NCBI GenBank assembly: GCA_963605415.1
Contig: CAVCUL010000026.1
Coordinates: 1-7,974 of the forward strand
Source: CAG-217 sp963605415
Lineage (GTDB): Bacteria > Bacillota > Clostridia > Oscillospirales > Acutalibacteraceae
Direction of reading: 5' to 3'
Length of the DNA stretch: 7,974 nucleotides
Shown: positions 1 to 4,909 of the stretch, in pieces
How positions within the stretch are numbered: position 1 is the stretch's first letter
Layout: each line of letters opens with the position of its first letter
Translations under genes and position numbers: made by a program
The notes under the pieces: generated by a model
Databases searched by the model: none
What the model was told of the DNA's origin: nothing
The model's input: only the letters and a program-made list of their open reading frames with translations

Positions 1-38
1 CTCCCCACACCGTGGGGAGTCACCCTTTGCAAGGGGGA
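1..38 (+). repeat. Palindromic repeat, right-end fragment (copy A1)
   Basis: This is the right-hand part of the modular repeat seen in full at 4798-4906. It opens with a hairpin of 7-base arms (ctcccca, 5-base loop, tggggag), then the shared tract gtcaccctttgcaaggg. Against 4868-4905 it differs at few positions, and the closing base pair of the hairpin is A-T here and G-C there, so pairing is kept. The left part lies outside the window. Confidence 0.75.
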
Positions 39-59
39 CAAAGATATTGAAACCGTTAT

Positions 60-115
60 GCCTCCCTTGTAAAGGGAGGTGGCAACGCCGCAAGGCGTTG
101 ACGGAGGGATTTAAG
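60..115 (-). repeat. Palindromic repeat, short inverted copy (A2)
   Basis: This is a compact copy of the same family in reverse orientation. On the plus strand it has a hairpin with 8-base arms (cctccctt/aagggagg, 61-79), a second hairpin (caacgcc, GCAA loop, ggcgttg, 83-100), then ggagggattt. Read on the minus strand it starts aaatccctcc and ends ccctttacaagggaggc, the same ends as the longer copy at 4798-4906, so it looks like an internally shortened version. Confidence 0.75.
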
Positions 116-116
116 C

Positions 117-139
117 GGGCGGATAGTATCCGCCCCTAC
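117..139. repeat. Hairpin with CCCTAC foot, second repeat family
   Basis: A perfect hairpin with 8-base arms (gggcggat, 3-base loop, atccgccc, 117-135) is followed at once by cctacc. Two further hairpins in the window, at 229-252 and 4740-4766, also carry CCCTAC or its complement GTAGGG at one foot while their arms differ. This suggests a short dispersed repeat family. A T-run at 143-149 lies 7 bases past the stem, too far for a standard terminator. Confidence 0.55.
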
Positions 140-167
140 CGGTTTTTTTCTGCTTTACAAACAAAAA

Positions 168-215
168 GGCTCCCCTTATTGTAAGGGGAGCTGTCAGCTT
201 TGCTGACTGAGGGGA
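168..215 (-). repeat. Palindromic repeat, inverted copy (A3)
   Basis: Two strong hairpins lie side by side: gctcccctta/taaggggagc with a 3-base loop (169-191), and gtcagc/gctgac with loop ttt (193-207), followed by gagggga. Read on the minus strand it begins tcccctcagtcagc, like the start of the copy at 7902-7974 (tccctcagtcagc...gctgacagc). It therefore belongs to the same modular family with a different loop and right half. Confidence 0.7.
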
Positions 216-228
216 TAAAGCAAATTAC

Positions 229-252
229 GGCGGGAGCAAGCCCCCGCCCTAC
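229..252. repeat. Hairpin with CCCTAC foot, second repeat family
   Basis: Arms ggcggg (229-234) and cccgcc (243-248) enclose an 8-base loop, and the right arm runs into ccctac (247-252). This is the same layout as the hairpin at 117-139, which also ends in CCCTAC, with unrelated arm sequence. Function is unknown. It sits in the 309-base gene-free left end together with four other repeat units. Confidence 0.5.
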
Positions 253-272
253 AACAGAAAAAGCCAACCACA

Positions 273-304
273 TAAGAAAAAGACCTCGCGGTGGCGGGGT
301 TTTT
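273..304. terminator. Terminator of the ATP-grasp operon, probably two-way
   Basis: The inverted repeat 283-289/294-300 (acctcgc, loop ggtg, gcggggt) lies just past the stop codon of the minus-strand gene ending at 310. Read on the minus strand the stem is followed by CTTTTTC, as expected for an intrinsic terminator, though one pair in the stem is an A-C mismatch. Read on the plus strand the same pair is a G-U wobble and the stem runs into TTTTT, so it could also stop transcripts arriving from the left. Confidence 0.7.
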
Positions 305-309
305 GCTGG

Positions 310-1038
310 TTACAGGCAAGATTGGATATAGCGGCAATAATCGGCCAGCGGGTCCAGGGGGGTCAGGTCGTAGAGCATACGGGCGCCTACGGTGTCCTCC
401 AGTTCATTAAAGACCCAGCGGCCCCGGTGGCGCACAAAGTCGATGGCGTAGTAATCTGCCTGCACAAGGGCGGCAATGGCGGTCACCTGCGCCCGCTCGG
501 TCGGGGAGAGGGGATAGACCGCAGCGCTGCCCCCCAGGCAATAATTGGAGCGAAAGTCCGTGGCGGAGCGGCGCAAACAGGCGGCGTAGATCTCCCCACC
601 CAGCAGCCACACCCGCAGGTCCTGGCCGGGGGTGTCCGCCACTGCCTGGTAGACCAGGTTGCCGTCTTGGGGCGGCACCGGCTCACCGGGCCGAATCAGC
701 CGCACGCCCTGCCCGCCGTGGCCGTCCTTTGGCTTTACCACCAGGGGTGGTTCCGTTTGGCCAATGGGCAAGATCTCCACGCCCTTTGCCGCCATAAAGC
801 GGTAGCAGGCGTCCTTATCGTTGGCCAGGGCGCAAAAGGTTGCCGGGTTAAACACCCGCACCCCTTGCTGCTCAAACCGCCGCGCCACCGCCGGGTCATT
901 GGTGCGATTGATGACAAAATCTGCCGGGCCGTGATAGTCCGGGCCGTGCAGCTCCGCGCCCAGCAGGGTGCGAAATTTTTCTACGGAAAAGGCGTTGCGC
1001 CGGGCTTCCTCCGGCGCATACAGCACTACGCCGCTCAT
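310..1038 (-). CDS. ATP-grasp ligase-like protein, RimK-related (second gene of pair)
   Basis: A 242-residue protein of the ATP-grasp superfamily, enzymes that join a carboxylate to an amine or thiol through an acyl-phosphate. Visible signs: K102 followed by a glycine-rich loop (KPKDGHGGQGV, 102-112) for ATP binding, D140-L-R, D161-FRSN matching the RimK 'DFRSN' motif, D200 and an acidic NELED block (211-215) at the metal site. The usual E-x-N of RimK is E212-x-E214 here, so the third metal ligand differs. There is no signal peptide or membrane segment, so it is probably cytoplasmic. The start is well fixed: AGGAGG lies 7 bases upstream, and the ATG overlaps the stop of the preceding ATP-grasp gene (ATGA, 1035-1038), implying coupled translation. 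Substrate unknown; glutamate- or amino-acid-ligase activity is only a family-level guess. Family call fairly sure, role unsure. Confidence 0.85.
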   Translation of the reverse strand: MSGVVLYAPEEARRNAFSVEKFRTLLGAELHGPDYHGPADFVINRTNDPAVARRFEQQGVRVFNPATFCALANDKDACYRFMAAKGVEILPIGQTEPPLVVKPKDGHGGQGVRLIRPGEPVPPQDGNLVYQAVADTPGQDLRVWLLGGEIYAACLRRSATDFRSNYCLGGSAAVYPLSPTERAQVTAIAALVQADYYAIDFVRHRGRWVFNELEDTVGARMLYDLTPLDPLADYCRYIQSCL

Positions 1039-1856
1039 TGCAGCGCCTCCTGAATGGCGCGGAACAGCAGGGGCGCCGTGTCAATGCCGGTGCAGGTTTT
1101 CAAATTTACCAGGTGGGCGTTGGAGTTGACCTCGCACACGGTGCCGTCGTCCAGCAGGTCCACCCCGCCGAACAGCAGCCCCAGCTTTTCCGTGGCGGCC
1201 AGGGCCAGCGCTTCCTCTTCCCGGGTGGGGGTGCAGGGGCGCATTTGGCCGCCGTTGGTAATATTGGCCCGGAAGTCCGCCGGGTTGTACCGCTCCATAG
1301 CCGCCACGCACCGGCCGCCGATCACCTCGATCCGCTTGTCGTGCCCGGCGCTAGCTTTGCAGAATTTTTGCAGCAAAAAGGGGCGGGCGGTAATGTGGCT
1401 CTCGATCTCTTCCTTGCTGTGGCACAAAAACACCTGGGCGCCAAAGGAGCCGTAGCACTCCTTAAACACCAGGGGCAGCCCCAGGCGCTGAATGGCCCGG
1501 TCCACAAACAGGGAGAACACACTGTCCTCAAAATAAGTCATAGGCGCCACCATAGTCTCCGGCTGGGGCACGGTGCCCAGCAGGGTTTGGTAGGTCAGGG
1601 CCTTGTTGTCGCACAGGGCGATGGCCCGGGCGCTGTTGAACACAGGCAGCCCCTGCTGCTCCAGGGCGTGGGCCAGGGCCACATCCTTGTCCCAAAACAG
1701 CACAAAATCCGCTTTTGGCACAGCCAGGCGCAGCTCCAAATTGGAGTAAATGCGCAGGTCTATGCCGCAGGCCTTGGCACCGGATAGCAGCAGTTTGTCC
1801 TGATCGGTATATTTTTCGCTGTGTAAAAAGGCGTTGATGGCTAAAATTCCCGTCAT
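1035..1856 (-). CDS. ATP-grasp protein, RimK-like amino-acid ligase family (first gene of pair)
   Basis: A 273-residue ATP-grasp protein close in layout to RimK-type ligases. It has an N-terminal pre-ATP-grasp region with an FWDKD segment (54-58) and an S-A-R-A-I-A-L-C-DNKALT helix (75-88). ATP-binding residues follow at K132 with ECYGSFG; then D173-K-R with VAAMERY (184-190) and D194-FRANITNGG, matching RimK's 'D-R...VAAIER...DFRSN..GG'. The metal triad is D233, E242, N244 (CEVNSN), and TGID (257-260) closes the core. It is intact and probably cytoplasmic. An in-frame upstream ATG at 1964 is rejected: the 36-residue extension is not family-like and would run through the promoter, whereas the chosen ATG has GGAG 10 bases upstream. 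It leads the operon and overlaps the next ATP-grasp gene by 4 bases. Reaction and substrate are unknown; peptide-like ligation is inferred from the family. Confidence 0.87.
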   Translation of the reverse strand: MTGILAINAFLHSEKYTDQDKLLLSGAKACGIDLRIYSNLELRLAVPKADFVLFWDKDVALAHALEQQGLPVFNSARAIALCDNKALTYQTLLGTVPQPETMVAPMTYFEDSVFSLFVDRAIQRLGLPLVFKECYGSFGAQVFLCHSKEEIESHITARPFLLQKFCKASAGHDKRIEVIGGRCVAAMERYNPADFRANITNGGQMRPCTPTREEEALALAATEKLGLLFGGVDLLDDGTVCEVNSNAHLVNLKTCTGIDTAPLLFRAIQEALQ

Positions 1857-1866
1857 TTTGTTACAT

Positions 1867-1870
1867 CTCC
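1867..1870 (-). promoter_or_regulatory. Ribosome binding site deciding the 1856 start
   Basis: On the minus strand GGAG sits 10 bases before the ATG at 1856. No comparable site precedes the in-frame ATG at 1964, so this site supports the shorter 273-residue protein. Confidence 0.6.
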
Positions 1871-1890
1871 ACAGGTAATTGGGTAGTAAT

Positions 1891-1919
1891 ATTGTATCAT
1901 TGAGCATTGCTTTTTGCAA
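1891..1919 (-). promoter_or_regulatory. Promoter of the ATP-grasp operon
   Basis: On the minus strand TTGCAA (1919-1914) and TACAAT (1896-1891) are separated by exactly 17 bases, a good sigma-A type match. The predicted transcript start is near 1884, giving a leader of about 28 bases before the ATG at 1856. The -35 overlaps both the inverted repeat at 1904-1922 and the promoter running the other way. Confidence 0.7.
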
Positions 1920-1922
1920 TGC
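1904..1922. promoter_or_regulatory. Inverted repeat at overlapping divergent promoters, candidate operator
   Basis: GCATTGC-N5-GCAATGC is a perfect 7+5+7 inverted repeat. Its left arm holds the first part of the plus-strand -35 (1907-1912) and its right arm most of the minus-strand -35 (1914-1919). A protein bound here could silence both directions at once. No T-tract follows, so it is not a standard terminator. It does not match the B. subtilis PurR box as I know it; the cognate regulator is unknown. Confidence 0.45.
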
Positions 1923-1935
1923 AAGGGTGTAAAAT
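1907..1935 (+). promoter_or_regulatory. Promoter of the purine transformylase-rlmA operon
   Basis: TTGCTT (1907-1912) and TAAAAT (1930-1935) are spaced by 17 bases on the plus strand. Transcription would start near 1942, about 37 bases before the chosen ATG at 1979. The element interlocks with the minus-strand promoter at 1891-1919, so the two polymerases cannot both bind freely. Confidence 0.6.
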
Positions 1936-1966
1936 ATTGCTATCATCTCGGCACGACCGGGCATAA

Positions 1967-1971
1967 AGGAG
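1967..1971 (+). promoter_or_regulatory. Ribosome binding site deciding the 1979 start
   Basis: AGGAG is followed by two in-frame ATGs. The one at 1973 is only 1 base away, too close for initiation; the one at 1979 is 7 bases away, the optimal spacing. The site therefore favours 1979. Confidence 0.75.
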
Positions 1972-1978
1972 AATGGCT

Positions 1979-3154
1979 ATGACGGAGTACAAACTGAAAT
2001 ACGGTTGCAACCCCAACCAAAACCCTGCGCGTATTCACATGGACGGGCAGGAGCTGCCCTTTCAGATCCTGAACGGTGCAGCGGGCTATATCAATCTTTT
2101 AGACGCATTCAATTCCTGGCAGCTGGTGCGGGAATTAAAGGCGGCCACCGGGCTGCCCAGCGCCGCTTCCTTTAAGCATGTTTCTCCCGCCGGTGCGGCG
2201 GTGGCCAAGCCTTTGACGGCGGCGGACCGCCAGGTGTGCTTTGTGCCGGAGGGGCTGGAGCTTAGCCCCATTGCCCAGGCCTATGTGCGCGCCCGCGGCT
2301 GCGATCGGGTGTCCTCTTTTGGCGACTTTGCCGCCCTTAGCGACCAGTGTGACGCCTCTGTGGCCCGGTTCCTTGTAAAGGAAGTGTCCGACGGCATTAT
2401 CGCCCCCTCTTACAGCGACGAGGCGCTGGAGATCCTGAAGAAAAAGCGCCGTGGCAACTACCTGATCATCCAGATGGACCCGGACTATGTGCCCCAGGAG
2501 ACGGAGACCAAGCAGGTGTTTGGTATCAAATTTGAGCAAAAGCGCAACGACGCCAAGATCTCTATGGATCTGTTCAACGAACTGCCTACAAAGATCAACA
2601 CCCTGCCGGAGAGCGCCAAGATCGACCTGCTCATCAGCATGATCACCCTGAAATATACCCAGTCCAACAGTGTGTGCTACGCCAAGGACGGCCAGACCAT
2701 CGGCGTTGGCGCCGGGCAGCAGAGCCGGATCCACTGCACCCGCCTGGCCGGGAACAAGGCAGACAACTGGTGGCTGCGGTGCAGTGAAAAGGTGCGCACT
2801 TTGCCCTTTATCGACGGTATTCGCAAGTGCGAGGCGGACAACGCCATTGACCTGTACATCAGCCCGGAGAGTCATAAGCTGCTGGCGGACGGCGTGTGGC
2901 AGCGGTATTTTACCGAGAAACCCGCGCCCTTTACCCCGGAGGAAAAGGCAGCCTGGCACAAAGAACTCACCGGTGTGAGCCTTGGCTCTGACGCGTTCTT
3001 CCCCTTTGAGGATAACATTGAGCGGGCGGCAGAGAGCGGCGTGCAGTACATTGCCCAGCCCGGCGGCTCTGTGCGGGACGGCGATGTGATCGCCTGCTGC
3101 GACGATCTGGGCATGGCTATGGCCATGACCGGTATTCGTTTGTTCCATCACTAA
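1979..3154 (+). CDS. purH: AICAR transformylase, stand-alone (PurH C-terminal domain only)
   Basis: Transfers a formyl group from 10-formyl-tetrahydrofolate to AICAR, giving FAICAR, the penultimate step of de novo purine synthesis, in the cytoplasm. The 391-residue protein covers the whole transformylase domain: catalytic SFKHVSPAG with K66-H67, YTQSNSVCYAK (226-236) with the substrate-binding Asn, GVGAGQQSRIHCTRLAG (242-258), SDAFFPFEDN (337-346) and the C-terminal RLFHH. The N-terminal IMP cyclohydrolase domain of bifunctional PurH (about 500-590 residues) is absent, so ring closure must be done by another gene, not in this window. As I recall the sequences, these motifs look more like the animal enzyme than E. 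coli PurH. The start at 1979 is chosen because AGGAG lies 7 bases upstream; 1973 would add two residues. Its stop overlaps the next start (TAATG). The symbol purH refers to the transformylase half only; some authors call this purV. Confidence 0.95.
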   Translation: MTEYKLKYGCNPNQNPARIHMDGQELPFQILNGAAGYINLLDAFNSWQLVRELKAATGLPSAASFKHVSPAGAAVAKPLTAADRQVCFVPEGLELSPIAQAYVRARGCDRVSSFGDFAALSDQCDASVARFLVKEVSDGIIAPSYSDEALEILKKKRRGNYLIIQMDPDYVPQETETKQVFGIKFEQKRNDAKISMDLFNELPTKINTLPESAKIDLLISMITLKYTQSNSVCYAKDGQTIGVGAGQQSRIHCTRLAGNKADNWWLRCSEKVRTLPFIDGIRKCEADNAIDLYISPESHKLLADGVWQRYFTEKPAPFTPEEKAAWHKELTGVSLGSDAFFPFEDNIERAAESGVQYIAQPGGSVRDGDVIACCDDLGMAMAMTGIRLFHH

Positions 3155-3936
3155 TGAGCGAGCAAGTGCTTGTGTGCCCCGTCTGCGGCGGGGCACTTTT
3201 GCGTCAGGATAAGCAGTTCTGCTGCCCGGCGGGCCACAGCTTTGATGTGGCCAAAGAGGGGTATGTGAACCTGCTTTGTACCTCCAAATCCGCGGACAAA
3301 ATGGGCGACAGCAGGGAGAGCGCCGCCGCCCGCCACGCGTTCTTGGAGCGGGGATACTACGGCTGCCTGAAAGAGGCGCTGACCCCGCTGCTGCGTGGCA
3401 ATGTGCTGGATATTTGCTGCGGCGAGGGGTATTATGACAGCGTGCCTGCCGACGGTGCGCTCTATGGCTTTGACCTGTCTAAGACTATGGTGCGCCTGGC
3501 GGCGAAGCGGAAGAACGGCGGCCAATACTTTGTAGCCAATTTGGCCCGTATGCCGGTGGCGGAGGGCAGTATTGATACGGCGCTGCATTTGTTTGCGCCC
3601 TTTCACGATCGCGCCTTTGCCCGGGTGCTGGCGCCCGGCGGGCGGCTGTACAGCGTGACCCCCGGTGCTCGCCATTTGTGGCAGATCAAGGAGACGGTGT
3701 ACGACCGACCTTATCCTAACGACGAGACTGTGCCAAAAAGCCCGCTTTTGGAGATCGAACGGCAATTTCGGGTGGCCCGGGAAGTGCAGATCTCCGCGCC
3801 GGATCTGCAAACCCTGTTTGCCATGACCCCGTACTATTATCGCACCGCTCCGGCGCTGCGGCAGCGGTTGGACGCCGTAGAGCAGCTGCCGGTGACCCTG
3901 GATTTTTTGGTGACGGTTTACAAAAAAGGAAGATAA
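3154..3936 (+). CDS. rlmA: 23S rRNA (guanine-N1)-methyltransferase, RlmA family
   Basis: Methylates N1 of a guanine in hairpin 35 of 23S rRNA, in the peptide exit tunnel, using S-adenosylmethionine. Family knowledge: Gram-negative RlmA(I) modifies G745 and Gram-positive RlmA(II)/TlrB modifies G748, where it affects tylosin and telithromycin sensitivity; G748 is expected here. The 260-residue protein (E. coli 269) starts with a zinc finger, C8-x2-C11 and C24-x3-H28, then FDVAKEGYVNLL (30-41), nearly the E. coli wording. The SAM motif is LDICCGEGYY (85-94), followed by GFDLSKTMVRLAAKR and later TPGARHL with KETVYD. The zinc cysteines require the start at 3154, which overlaps the upstream stop by one base (TAATG). 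No Shine-Dalgarno site is visible, so translation probably depends on re-initiation after the transformylase. No hairpin terminator follows, so read-through into the next gene is possible. Confidence 0.93.
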   Translation: MSEQVLVCPVCGGALLRQDKQFCCPAGHSFDVAKEGYVNLLCTSKSADKMGDSRESAAARHAFLERGYYGCLKEALTPLLRGNVLDICCGEGYYDSVPADGALYGFDLSKTMVRLAAKRKNGGQYFVANLARMPVAEGSIDTALHLFAPFHDRAFARVLAPGGRLYSVTPGARHLWQIKETVYDRPYPNDETVPKSPLLEIERQFRVAREVQISAPDLQTLFAMTPYYYRTAPALRQRLDAVEQLPVTLDFLVTVYKKGR

Positions 3937-3942
3937 ACCGTC

Positions 3943-3971
3943 TTGCAAAGGGGCGGGATTTTTGGTAAAAT
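3943..3971 (+). promoter_or_regulatory. Promoter of the XRE membrane regulator
   Basis: TTGCAA (3943-3948) and TAAAAT (3966-3971) are spaced by 17 bases, directly after the rlmA stop codon. Transcription would start near 3978, and AGGAG at 3991-3995 lies 9 bases before the ATG at 4005. The gene can thus be read independently of the purine operon. Confidence 0.65.
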
Positions 3972-4004
3972 AAACAGAACGACATAACAAAGGAGTACGG
4001 CTTT

Positions 4005-4646
4005 ATGGATCTAAAAACAGCAAATCGCCTGCAACAGCTGCGCAAGGAGAATGGGTACAGCCAGGACGCCTTGGCAGAGAAATTGGGGCTGAGCCGCCAG
4101 GCGATCTCCAAGTGGGAGCGTGGTGAGTCCTCGCCGGATACAGATAATTTAATTGCACTGGCCGAGCTGTACCATATGAGCCTCGACCAGTTGCTGGGCA
4201 GCGAGTCAGAACCGATGACCCCGCCTCAGCCCGCTCCTCGCCAGAGTGCCCCACAGGCTGCCGCCCCGGTGCAATCGACAGTGCATGACAAAGCAACAGA
4301 GAAGCATCATGCCCCGCACGGTAAATTGGGCAAGTCCATGTTTAAGTTCCCGTTCCCTGTGGTGGTGGCGCTGATTTATGTGGCGTTGGGGCTGACTGTT
4401 GCCTGGCACCCCACCTGGCTGATTTTTCTGTTGATCCCCATTTATTATCATTTTGCCGGTGCGTGCATGACCAAGAGCCAAAAGGCCTTTATGATGGCTC
4501 AGCCCATTCCGGAAGTGATCGTTGTGATTTACTTGATTTTGGGACTGAATTTTGACAAATGGCACCCGTCCTGGATTCTGTTTTTGATTATCCCGGTGTA
4601 TTACTGGCTGGTTCTGGTCTATGTGAAGAAGCCCAAGAAGAAATAA
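4005..4646 (+). CDS. XRE-family DNA-binding protein with duplicated membrane module
   Basis: A 213-residue protein, probably a membrane-anchored transcription regulator. Residues 5-64 form a Cro/C1-type helix-turn-helix domain (GYSQDALAEKLGLSRQAISK, then WERGESSPDTDNLIALAELY, and LDQLLG at the end). Residues 66-112 are a Pro/Gln/Ala-rich linker. The rest is hydrophobic and falls into two similar halves: 115-150 and 166-202, each with a short hydrophobic helix, a WHP-[ST]-W turn (W134-W138 and W186-W190), then a second helix ending IP-[IV]-YY. About four membrane segments are predicted, with a basic KKPKKK tail. The two halves look like an internal duplication offset by 52 residues. XRE proteins with hydrophobic C-terminal tails are common in Firmicutes, often of unknown target. 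No ligand or partner is evident. It has its own promoter and a strong terminator. DNA-binding call firm, regulon unknown. Confidence 0.88.
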   Translation: MDLKTANRLQQLRKENGYSQDALAEKLGLSRQAISKWERGESSPDTDNLIALAELYHMSLDQLLGSESEPMTPPQPAPRQSAPQAAAPVQSTVHDKATEKHHAPHGKLGKSMFKFPFPVVVALIYVALGLTVAWHPTWLIFLLIPIYYHFAGACMTKSQKAFMMAQPIPEVIVVIYLILGLNFDKWHPSWILFLIIPVYYWLVLVYVKKPKKK

Positions 4647-4659
4647 GATGCAGCAATAC

Positions 4660-4709
4660 AAACCCACCCCTGCGGTCCGTTGCGGATCACAGGGGTGGGT
4701 TTTTGTTTG
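4660..4709. terminator. Strong intrinsic terminator after the XRE gene
   Basis: Arms aaacccacccctg (4660-4672) and caggggtgggttt (4690-4702) pair over 13 bases, and the loop contains a further inner stem (ggtccg/cggatc with one wobble). The plus-strand stem runs into a T-rich tail (TTTTTG, then TTTG). On the minus strand the tail is TTTGTATT, weaker, but it could also stop transcripts coming out of nrdG, since the two genes converge here. Confidence 0.9.
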
Positions 4710-4739
4710 TTGGCGGTGGTGCGAGGGTTGTGTGATTTT

Positions 4740-4766
4740 GTAGGGCCCGATGCCCACATCGGGCCG
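4740..4766. repeat. Hairpin with GTAGGG foot, second repeat family
   Basis: ggcccgatg (4744-4752) and catcgggcc (4757-4765) form a perfect 9-base stem with loop ccca. The left foot reads gtaggg, the complement of the CCCTAC seen at the right foot of the hairpins at 117-139 and 229-252, so this copy is in the opposite orientation. Confidence 0.55.
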
Positions 4767-4797
4767 CATGGAATGGTCGTGCGGTTGGGGGGCGGGT

Positions 4798-4906
4798 AAA
4801 TCCCTCCACCGCCTAACGGCGGTCCCCCACCGAACCGGTGCCCGTCCCCTCTGTCGCTGCGCGACATCTCCCCGCACTGCGGGGAGTCACCCTTTACAAG
4901 GGAGGC
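4798..4906 (+). repeat. Modular palindromic repeat, full-length copy (B)
   Basis: The only apparently complete copy in the window, about 109 bases. It runs from aaatccctcc through a hairpin (accgcc, loop taac, ggcggt), an accggtg segment, gtcgctgcgcgac, a ctccccg/cggggag hairpin, to the end ccctttacaagggaggc. The stretch 4833-4873 is identical over 41 bases to 7934-7974. Its right end stops 3 bases from the nrdG stop codon (4910-4912). No open frame or transposase is present, so it would be non-autonomous if mobile. Confidence 0.8.
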
Positions 4907-4909
4907 TGG

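Noticed and set aside
1..275. CRISPR-like array from the run of short palindromes
   Set aside because: Units differ in length and sequence, occur in both orientations, lack even spacers, and there are no cas genes.
1857..1964. Upstream start for the first ATP-grasp gene (309 residues)
   Set aside because: The extension would be translated from the promoter region, has no ribosome site, and does not resemble the family; the ATG at 1856 has GGAG at 10 bases.
1936..1978. Purine riboswitch ahead of the transformylase gene
   Set aside because: The predicted leader is only about 37 bases with no three-helix purine aptamer or conserved core, too short for a known class.
2135..3196. Minus-strand open frame of 353 codons opposite the transformylase, and similar frames opposite the ATP-grasp genes (322-1053, 1038-1787)
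   Set aside because: Shadow frames of well-supported genes; no motifs and no ribosome site of their own.
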